A DNA stretch of 5,466 nucleotides from Chloroflexota bacterium (GTDB lineage: Bacteria; Chloroflexota; Dehalococcoidia; GIF9; UBA5629), in NCBI GenBank assembly GCA_026389675.1, contig JAPLHJ010000159.1, positions 1 through 5,466 on the forward strand, given 5' to 3'. Position numbers and translations under genes: made by a program. Under the pieces are notes generated by a model that was given only the letters and a program-made list of their open reading frames with translations, was not told where the DNA came from and searched no databases. Of the stretch, positions 1 to 5,466 are shown piece after piece (position 1 is the stretch's first letter; every line of letters begins with the position of its first letter).

Positions 1-792
1 ATACATCCACGGCAGTTGATTGAGGAAGGCAAGAGCAACCAGTTTGTCGATGCCATGGTCAGGAAACTGCGCATTTTCACACGCGCCTTCTATCCCAGGC
101 CGATTATTTACCGGGCTATCGATTTCCGTACCAATGAATTCCGCAACCTGCGTGGCGGTGACAAATATGAAACTGTCGAACAGAACCCCATGATCGGGTT
201 CCGCGGATGCTACCGCTACATCCTGAACCCCGACCTCTTTGAACTTGAATTGAAAGTCATACAGAAGGTCAGGGAACTCGACAAGAACCTTCACCTGATG
301 ATCCCCTTCGTACGCACGCTATGGGAATTTAAACGCTGCAAGAAGCTTATAGATGACAGCGGACTTGGTGAGGACAGGGATATGCAGTTATGGGTAATGG
401 CTGAGGTGCCCTCCGTGATTTACTGGCTTGAAGACTACGCTAAAGCTGGTATTAACGGTGTTTCGATTGGTTCAAATGACCTCACCCAGCTAATGCTTGG
501 CGTGGATAGGGATAGTGAAATATGCGCCCCGCTGTTTGACGAACGCGACAAGGCGGTGCAGGAGGCTATTAAATCTATTGTAAAAACCTGTCATAAGATG
601 GGCATAACCTGCTCGATCTGCGGCCAGGCGCCTTCCTACTACCCTGACTTTGCAGAAAGGCTGGTAGAATGGGGCATTACATCTGTGTCGGTAAATCCGG
701 ATGTCATCGACAGGGCGAGGCACAACGTCGCGGCGGCCGAACAGCGCATACTGCTCAAGCTGGCGCGCAAAATGACTATGAGCGAAGAGTAG
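1..792 (+). CDS. ppsA: Phosphoenolpyruvate synthase (pyruvate, water dikinase), C-terminal part, 5' end outside window
   Basis: Makes phosphoenolpyruvate from pyruvate and ATP (AMP and phosphate released), the cytoplasmic entry to gluconeogenesis. The frame is open from base 1, so 263 codons of the C-terminal PEP/pyruvate-binding TIM barrel are present. The ATP-grasp and phosphohistidine domains must lie upstream. Numbering from the first codon, visible family motifs are FRTNEFRN (42-49), NPMIGFRG (62-69), MIPFVRT (100-106), MAEVPS (133-138) with the Mg-binding Glu135, SIGSNDLTQ (155-163) with Asp160, LFDERD (178-183) and SICGQAPS (205-212) with the catalytic Cys207. All expected active-site residues are there, so this half looks functional. 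The TTG at 16 is internal, because the preceding codons (IHPRQL) already match the family. A terminator follows 25 bp after the stop. PPDK is less likely, because the spacing and GFRG/CGQAPS context are those of PEP synthase. Confidence 0.93.
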   Translation: MHPRQLIEEGKSNQFVDAMVRKLRIFTRAFYPRPIIYRAIDFRTNEFRNLRGGDKYETVEQNPMIGFRGCYRYILNPDLFELELKVIQKVRELDKNLHLMIPFVRTLWEFKRCKKLIDDSGLGEDRDMQLWVMAEVPSVIYWLEDYAKAGINGVSIGSNDLTQLMLGVDRDSEICAPLFDERDKAVQEAIKSIVKTCHKMGITCSICGQAPSYYPDFAERLVEWGITSVSVNPDVIDRARHNVAAAEQRILLKLARKMTMSEE

Positions 793-798
793 TATAAT
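793..798 (+). promoter_or_regulatory. Candidate -10 box (TATAAT) for lepA-hemW
   Basis: A perfect TATAAT begins directly after the ppsA stop codon. The best -35 candidate is ATGACT at 772-777 (four of six matches to TTGACA) with a short 15-bp spacer, and no TG extension precedes the -10. If used, transcription would start near 804-806 and give lepA a leader of about 60 nt that contains the whole terminator hairpin. The -10 match is seen directly. Its use as a promoter is inference. Confidence 0.35.
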
Positions 799-817
799 TA
801 AATAGGCGGCGATAATT

Positions 818-859
818 GCAGGGTAACTGCTATTTAGCACGGCAGTTATCCTGCTTTTT
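818..859 (+). terminator. Rho-independent terminator or attenuator between ppsA and lepA
   Basis: An inverted repeat of 13 bp (818-830 with 842-854) pairs completely apart from one G-U wobble at 823/850. Its loop is about 11 nt (831-841) and TTTTT follows at 855-859. This is a textbook intrinsic terminator on the + strand and most simply ends ppsA transcription. Its T-run stops 6 bp before the lepA start codon, so any lepA transcript begun upstream must read through it. It may therefore act as an attenuator for lepA-hemW. Confidence 0.82.
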
Positions 860-865
860 ATTGAA

Positions 866-2656
866 ATGAATAATTTACGCAACTTCTGCATTATTGCCCA
901 TATAGACCACGGTAAGTCCACTTTAGCTGACAGGATACTGGAACTGACCGGAATGGTCCGCAAGACGAGCATGGACCAGATGCTGGACAGCATGGATCTC
1001 GAACGGGAAAGAGGCATAACAATCAAAGCCAAGTCGGTCAGGATACCTTATAAGGCCAGGGATGGTGGTGAATACATCCTGAACCTGATTGACACGCCGG
1101 GGCATGTGGATTTTAATTATGAGGTTTCGCGCAGCCTGATGGCCTGCGAGGGCGCCGTGCTGCTGGTGGATGCTACACAGGGCGTGGAAGCCCAGACCAT
1201 CGCCAATGCCAACCTGGCGCTGGATGCCGGTTTGAAAATCATACCTGCAATTAATAAGATCGACCTGCCAGGCGCTATGGTAGATGACTGCTGTTTGCAG
1301 CTGTATTCCATGCTCGGCCTGAGCATAGAGGACATTTTGCTCGTCTCGGCCAAGGACGGCACAGGTGTGATCGAATTGCTTGAAGCGGTAGTGGCGAGGG
1401 TACCTCCTCCTTCGGGAAGCGCAGACACTCCTTTAAAGTGCCTGATCTTCGATTCATTTTACGATGCTTACCGCGGTGTCATTCCACACCTGAGGATATT
1501 CACAGGAAGCTTAAAGGCGGGGGACAAAATACTGATTAAATCCACCGAGAAGATATATGAGGTTGAGGAAGTCGGGTATTTCAGCCTCGGCCTGGCCCAG
1601 TGCCCCGTGCTGCAGGCGGGTGAGGTCGGATATGTGGTGGCGTTGATCAGGAACGCTGGCGAAATACACGTGGGAGACACCGTGGTTTCAGCCGACCACC
1701 CGGAGGAATTAGCTATACCCGGTTTCAGGATGGCGCAATCCATGGTGTATTGTGGCGTTTATCCCATTGTGACCAGCGAATACGGCAAACTGGGCGCGGC
1801 GCTGGAGAAATTCAAGCTTAACGATTCGTCCATTGTTTTCGAGAAGGAGAACTCGGCGGCGCTGGGTTACGGATACCGCATGGGCTTCCTGGGCATGCTG
1901 CACATGGAGATAGCTCTGGAAAGGCTGAGGCGTGAATATGAACAGGATATCATTGCGACCATGCCCTCGGTCATCTACAAGGTCTTCTGCAAAAACGGAG
2001 ATATATTGATGCTGGATAACCCTTCTAAGTTCCCGCCCGAGGGGAACATCGGCCACATCGAGGAACCGATCATCAGGACCAGGATAATTGTTCCATCTGC
2101 TCATATCGGTCCCTGCATGGAACTGGCCGATGCCAAGCGCGGCACCCTGGTAGGTATCGAGCATCCCGACGATCGGCGGGCCATACTTACCTACGACTTG
2201 CCGCTGGCGGACATGATAACCGATTTCTACGACCGGCTTAAAAGTGTCAGCCGCGGGTATGCCAGCATGGATTATGAGCTGAACGGCTACCGTGTGGGTG
2301 ATCTGGTCAAGGTCGACATAATCGTAAATAACGGGATAGTCGACGCCCTTTCCTACATCGCGCCCAAGGAAGGCGCCACGGTACGTGGCAGGGCGCTGAT
2401 ACACAAGTTGAGCAAGACTATCCCCAAGCATCTTTTCAAGATACCTTTGCAGGCAGCTATCGGGGCACAGGTGATCGCACGCGAGGACATCTTCCCCATG
2501 CGCAAGGACGTGCTGGCCAAATGTTACGGCGGCGATATTACGCGTAAACGGAAGCTGCTGGAAAAGCAGAAAGAGGGCAAGAAAAAGATGAAGATGGTGG
2601 GTTTTGTTGAGGTGCCGCAGGAAGCTTTCCTGTCCCTGATGAAAATAGAGGATTAG
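866..2656 (+). CDS. lepA: Elongation factor 4 (LepA), ribosome-associated GTPase
   Basis: A translational GTPase that binds the ribosome, reported to back-translocate stalled ribosomes and to help initiation or subunit assembly. It is complete at 596 aa, close to the usual 600. The G domain shows G1 AHIDHGKST (11-19), G2 RGITI (49-53, Thr52), G3 DTPGH (76-80, catalytic His80), G4 NKID (130-133) and G5 SAKDG (161-165). Domain II follows (from about 188, PLKCLIFDSFYDAYRG), then the EF-G-like domains III and V, and the LepA-specific tail with GGDITRKRKLLEKQKEGKKK near the end. It lacks the EF-G domain IV, as expected for LepA. The ATG at 866 is chosen because the family starts at this point (M-x-x-[IL]-R-N-F). 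The next in-frame stop upstream is at 824-826. No Shine-Dalgarno sequence is visible before it. hemW follows after 9 bp. Confidence 0.98.
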   Translation: MNNLRNFCIIAHIDHGKSTLADRILELTGMVRKTSMDQMLDSMDLERERGITIKAKSVRIPYKARDGGEYILNLIDTPGHVDFNYEVSRSLMACEGAVLLVDATQGVEAQTIANANLALDAGLKIIPAINKIDLPGAMVDDCCLQLYSMLGLSIEDILLVSAKDGTGVIELLEAVVARVPPPSGSADTPLKCLIFDSFYDAYRGVIPHLRIFTGSLKAGDKILIKSTEKIYEVEEVGYFSLGLAQCPVLQAGEVGYVVALIRNAGEIHVGDTVVSADHPEELAIPGFRMAQSMVYCGVYPIVTSEYGKLGAALEKFKLNDSSIVFEKENSAALGYGYRMGFLGMLHMEIALERLRREYEQDIIATMPSVIYKVFCKNGDILMLDNPSKFPPEGNIGHIEEPIIRTRIIVPSAHIGPCMELADAKRGTLVGIEHPDDRRAILTYDLPLADMITDFYDRLKSVSRGYASMDYELNGYRVGDLVKVDIIVNNGIVDALSYIAPKEGATVRGRALIHKLSKTIPKHLFKIPLQAAIGAQVIAREDIFPMRKDVLAKCYGGDITRKRKLLEKQKEGKKKMKMVGFVEVPQEAFLSLMKIED

Positions 2657-2664
2657 GCGGGAGG
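2656..2664 (+). promoter_or_regulatory. Ribosome binding site of hemW, unusually close to the start
   Basis: A purine-rich stretch covers the last base of the lepA stop and the gap. The best match, GGGAGG (2659-2664), leaves only one base before the ATG at 2666. The poorer AGGCGG (2655-2660) leaves five. Both lie at the lepA end, so translation coupled to lepA is likely. Confidence 0.55.
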
Positions 2665-2665
2665 C

Positions 2666-3769
2666 ATGCCGGGGTTATATGTGCATATTCCCTTTTGTGT
2701 ACGCAAGTGCTACTACTGCGATTTCTATTCCGAGGCGGGCAAGCTGCATTTGCTGGATGATTACCTGAAGGCGCTGCTGAAGGAGGCAGAGCAGCACCGC
2801 GGACTTACCTTCGATACCCTTTATATCGGGGGCGGCACGCCGAGTTTATTAGGCGCTGCCGCGCTTGAGCTAATGGTGCGAGGATTATCCGATTGCCTCG
2901 GCCTTTCTGACCTGGAAGAAGCGACTGTAGAGGTCAATCCGGATACGGCAAGCAGCGAATTTTTGGGGGCTGCGGCTACCTGCGGGATTAGCCGTCTCTC
3001 GATCGGCGTACAGTCATTAAATGATGATGAGCTAACCAGGTCCGGCAGGCTGCATAATGCCGCACAGGCCTTAAAGGCAATGGATATAGCGTCTGGATGC
3101 GGTTTTGATGACATATCAGCGGATATCATCGTGGGATTGCCTGGTCAGACCCCACAGAGTCTTGAAAAAACCCTCTGCGGCCTTTCAAATTCAGCAGTGA
3201 CACATATCTCGGCCTATTGTCTGTCGATTGAGCAGGGCACCGAATTTGCCAGACATCCGCCGCCTGATCTGACAAACGATGAGGAGCAGGCTGAGCTATT
3301 CGAATTTGCCGCCCGTTACCTGAAAGAAAACGGGTTTATGCATTATGAGATATCCAATTTTGCCCTGCCCGGCCGCGAATGCCGGCATAACCTGAACTAC
3401 TGGCGGGGAGGTGAATACCTCGGCCTCGGGGCGGGCGCGGCGTCGCACCTCCGGGGGCGGCGTTTCAAGAATGCGCCCGACCTGCAGAAATACATCTTGG
3501 GACCGCTGGCTGATGAATGTGAATCCGAAATACTTGGCGTGGAAAGCAAATTAGCGGAGGAAGCCATGCTGCGGCTGCGCCTTTTGGAGGAAGGGCTGGA
3601 CATTGCCGAACTGGAGGAGCGCTACGGGCGCAATAATGTTGGCCGCCTGCTTGCGAGGTTGACTAAACTGACGGACGCCGGGATGCTTGTTCGGGAGGGG
3701 ACGCGGTACAGGCTGCCCTCTCCTATGGTGATGGTTTCTAACCGGGTTTTCACAGAGATTATCAATTGA
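2666..3769 (+). CDS. hemW: Heme chaperone HemW (HemN-like radical SAM protein)
   Basis: A radical SAM protein of the HemN/HemW family. HemW binds heme and delivers it to membrane respiratory proteins. It is not the coproporphyrinogen oxidase that older annotations suggest. The length, 367 aa, is typical of HemW and shorter than HemN (about 450). Visible are YVHIPFC (5-11), the cluster motif CxxxCxxC at Cys11, Cys15 and Cys18 followed by D-F, so Phe20 stands where true HemN has a fourth Cys. Next come GGGTPS (55-60), VEVNPD (88-93), RLSIGVQS (110-117), DIIVGLPGQT (153-162), HISAYCLSIE (180-189), YEISNFA (227-233) and the HemW-type HNLNYW (241-246). A HemN_C winged-helix-like region ends the protein. 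It lies 9 bp after lepA in the same direction, an arrangement common in bacteria. Use of GTG at 2681 as start would remove the YVH motif, so ATG 2666 is preferred. Confidence 0.94.
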   Translation: MPGLYVHIPFCVRKCYYCDFYSEAGKLHLLDDYLKALLKEAEQHRGLTFDTLYIGGGTPSLLGAAALELMVRGLSDCLGLSDLEEATVEVNPDTASSEFLGAAATCGISRLSIGVQSLNDDELTRSGRLHNAAQALKAMDIASGCGFDDISADIIVGLPGQTPQSLEKTLCGLSNSAVTHISAYCLSIEQGTEFARHPPPDLTNDEEQAELFEFAARYLKENGFMHYEISNFALPGRECRHNLNYWRGGEYLGLGAGAASHLRGRRFKNAPDLQKYILGPLADECESEILGVESKLAEEAMLRLRLLEEGLDIAELEERYGRNNVGRLLARLTKLTDAGMLVREGTRYRLPSPMVMVSNRVFTEIIN

Positions 3770-3797
3770 ACTGCCGGAGACTATACTTTTTTGGTGG
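3770..3797. other. Convergent 28-bp gap between hemW and the 5-alpha-reductase-like gene
   Basis: The two stop codons face each other across 28 bp. The gap has a run of six T at 3787-3792 on the + strand, but no hairpin of useful strength precedes it on either strand. No convincing intrinsic terminator is seen for either gene. Confidence 0.6.
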
Positions 3798-4559
3798 TTA
3801 CAAGATGCCTGGGACCAGGGCTTTGCGGGAGGTGGGATAATCAGGGAAATGATCGTGGTACCATTTGTGATGAGACACGGCGCGGGGCGCCAGGTTGGCT
3901 ATGCTCCAGAGGGCGAAGCTCAGACCTGCCAGTGACCAGGTTGCCAGAGCCCAGCCTGACCAGATGAGTATCTCTCCCAGGTAATTGGGGCAGGATATCC
4001 AGCGGTAAAACCCGCCCTGCGGTATAAGATAGCCGGTTTCTCCCTTTCTGCGCAGCAGTGCCAGGGTGTTGTCGGCCTGCCTGTTGATCACAAACCCGCA
4101 AATGAATACCGCTGTGCCGATAATAAAACGGGGGTCTGCCATCCATTGATTTGAGTATCCCCCTGAGAGTGTAAAGATATAGTAGCCGTTCAGCGACGCG
4201 TTGACCAGGTTGAAAAAGAGGCCGGAGAAGGCTATGGAAAGCGGCATTTTCTCATTTGAGCTTTTCAGGCTGAAAGGGTAGATAAAGGCGCGGTGTATAT
4301 AATGGGCCTCCCAGAGCAGGAGGAAGACGGCCGACGTGACCGATACCGGGGCCGTCCCCAGGATGAAACACAATGCGAATATTAAAGGTGAACTGGATTC
4401 CATGATGATCCAGCCCAGCTTGCTGTCGAGCGAAAATCCCCATCCGCTCCTGATATGCCGTCCATAAGGGGCAACTATGAAGAAAAGGCTGATAAAAATA
4501 GCCGGCGCCAGCACCAGCCAGATTATCAGTATTACGTTGAAAAGCAGGTTGGAAGTCAT
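3798..4559 (-). CDS. Steroid 5-alpha-reductase family membrane protein (SRD5A/DET2-like)
   Basis: Predicted integral-membrane NAD(P)H-dependent reductase of enone C=C bonds. It has 253 aa from ATG 4559, or 255 from the overlapping GTG at 4565; human SRD5A2 has 254. Several hydrophobic segments are seen (about 6-32, 60-84, 108-131, 147-160 and 195-225 in 255-aa numbering). From remembered human SRD5A2, the substrate-binding pair Glu57/Tyr91 matches Glu56 (IIMESSS) and Tyr89 (AHYIHRAFIYP). The cofactor region matches at INRQAD (160-165), YLIPQGG (179-185), CPNYLGEI (192-199) and PRAVSHHKWY (227-236), and the C-terminus PDYPTSRKALVPGIL is nearly that of the family. ATG 4559 is preferred because AGGTGA (4567-4562) lies just before it. 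It is coupled to the upstream dehydrogenase gene. A steroid substrate is not shown: bacterial members may act on other isoprenoid or fatty enones. Older DUF1295-type annotation also fits. Confidence 0.88.
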   Translation of the reverse strand: MTSNLLFNVILIIWLVLAPAIFISLFFIVAPYGRHIRSGWGFSLDSKLGWIIMESSSPLIFALCFILGTAPVSVTSAVFLLLWEAHYIHRAFIYPFSLKSSNEKMPLSIAFSGLFFNLVNASLNGYYIFTLSGGYSNQWMADPRFIIGTAVFICGFVINRQADNTLALLRRKGETGYLIPQGGFYRWISCPNYLGEILIWSGWALATWSLAGLSFALWSIANLAPRAVSHHKWYHDHFPDYPTSRKALVPGIL

Positions 4560-4561
4560 TA

Positions 4562-4567
4562 TCACCT
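4562..4567 (-). promoter_or_regulatory. Ribosome binding site and coupled stop/start of the 5-alpha-reductase-like gene
   Basis: On the minus strand the bases read AGGTGATAATG. AGGTGA serves as Shine-Dalgarno and also contains the TGA stop (4564-4562) of the upstream dehydrogenase. The ATG lies at 4559-4557, two bases after the stop. The alternative GTG start (4565-4563) overlaps the stop as GTGA. Either way, terminating ribosomes can restart at once. Confidence 0.65.
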
Positions 4568-5466
4568 ATTCTTAAGATAACCGTTGTCTTTGAACCATTG
4601 TATGGTGTCGCTCAGCGTTTGCCTGATTGGCCGTGGGGCATAGCCGAGTTCTGATGCCGCCTTTTCGTGGCTGATGTTGCGGTTGCTGACCAGCGCGATC
4701 AAGGAAACGCTGGTAAAGATTGGCCTTATGCCGGATAATCCTGAAGCTGCCGTTACGATGGGAGCGCAGGCCCTGGCCAAGGACATCGGGCAGACCAGTG
4801 TGGGGGCCCTGTTGCCCATAATCTCGGCGGCTATGCTGGCGATTTCACGCATCGACAGCCAGTGGCCGGACAGCAGGTATTTTGAGCCGGCGGCGGCCAT
4901 TTCTTCAGCTTTAATGGCGCCCTCCGCTACGTCCCGGGCATCCACCCAGTCGAAGCCGCCCTCGATCAGGACGGGCATTCTTCCTGAGGCTATTTGGATA
5001 AGCGCCTGCCCGAAGTGGGAAGGACGGTAGTCGAAAGGGCCAACAACCCCCGTGGGATTGATGATGACGGCATCGAGTCCTTCGTCAACCGCCTGGCGCA
5101 CCAGTTTTTCGCCCGCCGCCTTGGAGCGGTCATAAGGCGGGGCGTGAGGGGATGAAATATAGGGTCGTGACTCATTGATGGGAGTGTCAAGAGGGTCGCT
5201 GCAGTGTGCGTGAATGGTGCTGAAATGCACCAGGCGCCTTACACCGGTGCGCCTGCAAGCTTCAATGACATTCCGGGTGCCTTCGATATTGATCGCGGCA
5301 CAGCGGCGCCAGTCGTTCATCCTCAGTGAAATGTGAGCAGCCATGTGATACACCACCCCGGCGCCGTGGAACGCAGCTATCAATGAGTTCAAATCGCTTA
5401 CGTCACCCTGGAGTAAATCAACAGGCAGACCCTCTAAACCAAGGTTGCGCGCATGTGATAGCGCGC
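4562..5466 (-). CDS. Extended SDR, NAD-dependent epimerase/dehydratase (DFR / 3beta-HSD / HpnA-like), N-terminus outside window
   Basis: Cytosolic NAD(P)-dependent oxidoreductase of the extended short-chain dehydrogenase superfamily. The frame stays open to the right edge. About 24 further codons precede the TTG at 5392 and read as family sequence (ending LLQGDVSDLNSL), so that TTG is internal. Some 40-50 residues with the GxxGxxG nucleotide motif should lie outside. Numbered from the first full codon (5464), features are YHMAAH (39-44), HFSTIHAH (80-87) with the probable catalytic Thr83, YDRSKAAGEK (111-120) with Tyr111 and Lys115, INPTGVVGP, GGFDWVDARDVAEGA and YLLSGHWLS. The end, LGYAPRPIRQTLSDTIQWF, is typical of DFR-like and hopanoid-associated (HpnA) epimerases. 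The catalytic triad is intact. The substrate cannot be read. Coupling to the 5-alpha-reductase-like gene points to a lipid alcohol or ketone rather than a nucleotide sugar. Confidence 0.88.
   Translation of the reverse strand, partial: ALSHARNLGLEGLPVDLLQGDVSDLNSLIAAFHGAGVVYHMAAHISLRMNDWRRCAAINIEGTRNVIEACRRTGVRRLVHFSTIHAHCSDPLDTPINESRPYISSPHAPPYDRSKAAGEKLVRQAVDEGLDAVIINPTGVVGPFDYRPSHFGQALIQIASGRMPVLIEGGFDWVDARDVAEGAIKAEEMAAAGSKYLLSGHWLSMREIASIAAEIMGNRAPTLVCPMSLARACAPIVTAASGLSGIRPIFTSVSLIALVSNRNISHEKAASELGYAPRPIRQTLSDTIQWFKDNGYLKNR

Noticed and set aside
16..792. TTG at 16 as the true start of a 258-aa protein
   Set aside because: The frame is open from base 1 and the preceding residues IHPRQL fit PEP synthase. 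The protein is a C-terminal fragment cut by the window edge.
490..1032. 180-aa antisense open frame across the ppsA-lepA junction
   Set aside because: It would run through the terminator hairpin and both conserved genes, and its translation shows no family motif.
1709..2431. 240-aa open frame antisense to lepA
   Set aside because: It lies wholly inside a strongly conserved gene, has no recognisable domain and no RBS, and is best explained as a shadow of the lepA codon pattern.
2666..3769. Annotation as oxygen-independent coproporphyrinogen III oxidase (HemN)
   Set aside because: The fourth Cys of the HemN CxxxCxxCxC motif is Phe20, and the length and HNLNYW motif are those of HemW.
3742..3792. 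Terminator for hemW from CCGG (3742-3745) and CCGG (3774-3777) before the six-T run
   Set aside because: A 4-bp stem with a loop of about 28 nt, ending 9 bases before the T-run, is too weak to call.
3809..3820. CCTGG/CCAGG inverted repeat on the + strand after hemW
   Set aside because: Five-base arms with a two-base loop inside the opposite gene and no T-run after it; chance within coding sequence.
4674..5030. 118-aa + strand open frame opposite the dehydrogenase
   Set aside because: It is fully inside the SDR gene, whose catalytic and C-terminal motifs are intact; no family resemblance of its own.
4562..5392. TTG at 5392 as the true start of the dehydrogenase
   Set aside because: The frame continues without a stop to 5466, and its extra codons read as family sequence. 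A start here would lack the whole nucleotide-binding motif.

Overview
The window is ordinary bacterial chromosome: dense genes, gaps of 9 to 73 bp, and G+C a little above half by eye. It holds five protein genes, two of them cut by the window edges. No RNA gene, insertion sequence, CRISPR array, phage gene or long repeat is visible. The genes alone do not fix the organism. A mid-GC bacterium, possibly of the Chloroflexota/Dehalococcoidia or Firmicutes type, would fit, but this is only an impression from protein style and gene content.

Left part, + strand (1-3769). The C-terminal half of phosphoenolpyruvate synthase (ppsA) runs in from the left edge. It is followed by a strong hairpin plus T-run terminator, then by a complete lepA (elongation factor 4). 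A complete hemW (heme chaperone, radical SAM) starts 9 bp after lepA. lepA and hemW adjoin in many bacteria and are probably co-transcribed here. The ppsA-lepA junction is the most interesting regulatory spot. A perfect TATAAT lies on the ppsA stop, the terminator hairpin lies between it and lepA, and lepA starts 6 bp after the T-run with no visible Shine-Dalgarno sequence.

Right part, - strand (3798-5466). Two genes converge on hemW, with only 28 bp between the stops. Read in their own direction, the first is an extended short-chain dehydrogenase/reductase (NAD-dependent epimerase/dehydratase, DFR/3beta-HSD-like), whose N-terminus lies beyond the right edge. The second is a complete membrane protein of the steroid 5-alpha-reductase family, very close in length and motifs to human SRD5A2. 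The stop of the first and the start of the second overlap or nearly touch, so they should form one translationally coupled unit.

How they work together. The left genes are housekeeping (gluconeogenic carbon entry, translation, heme handling). The right pair looks like a small lipid-modifying module: a soluble NAD(P)-dependent alcohol dehydrogenase/epimerase-type enzyme coupled to a membrane enone reductase. The substrate cannot be read from sequence. A sterol-like, polyprenoid or fatty enone lipid is the plausible range.
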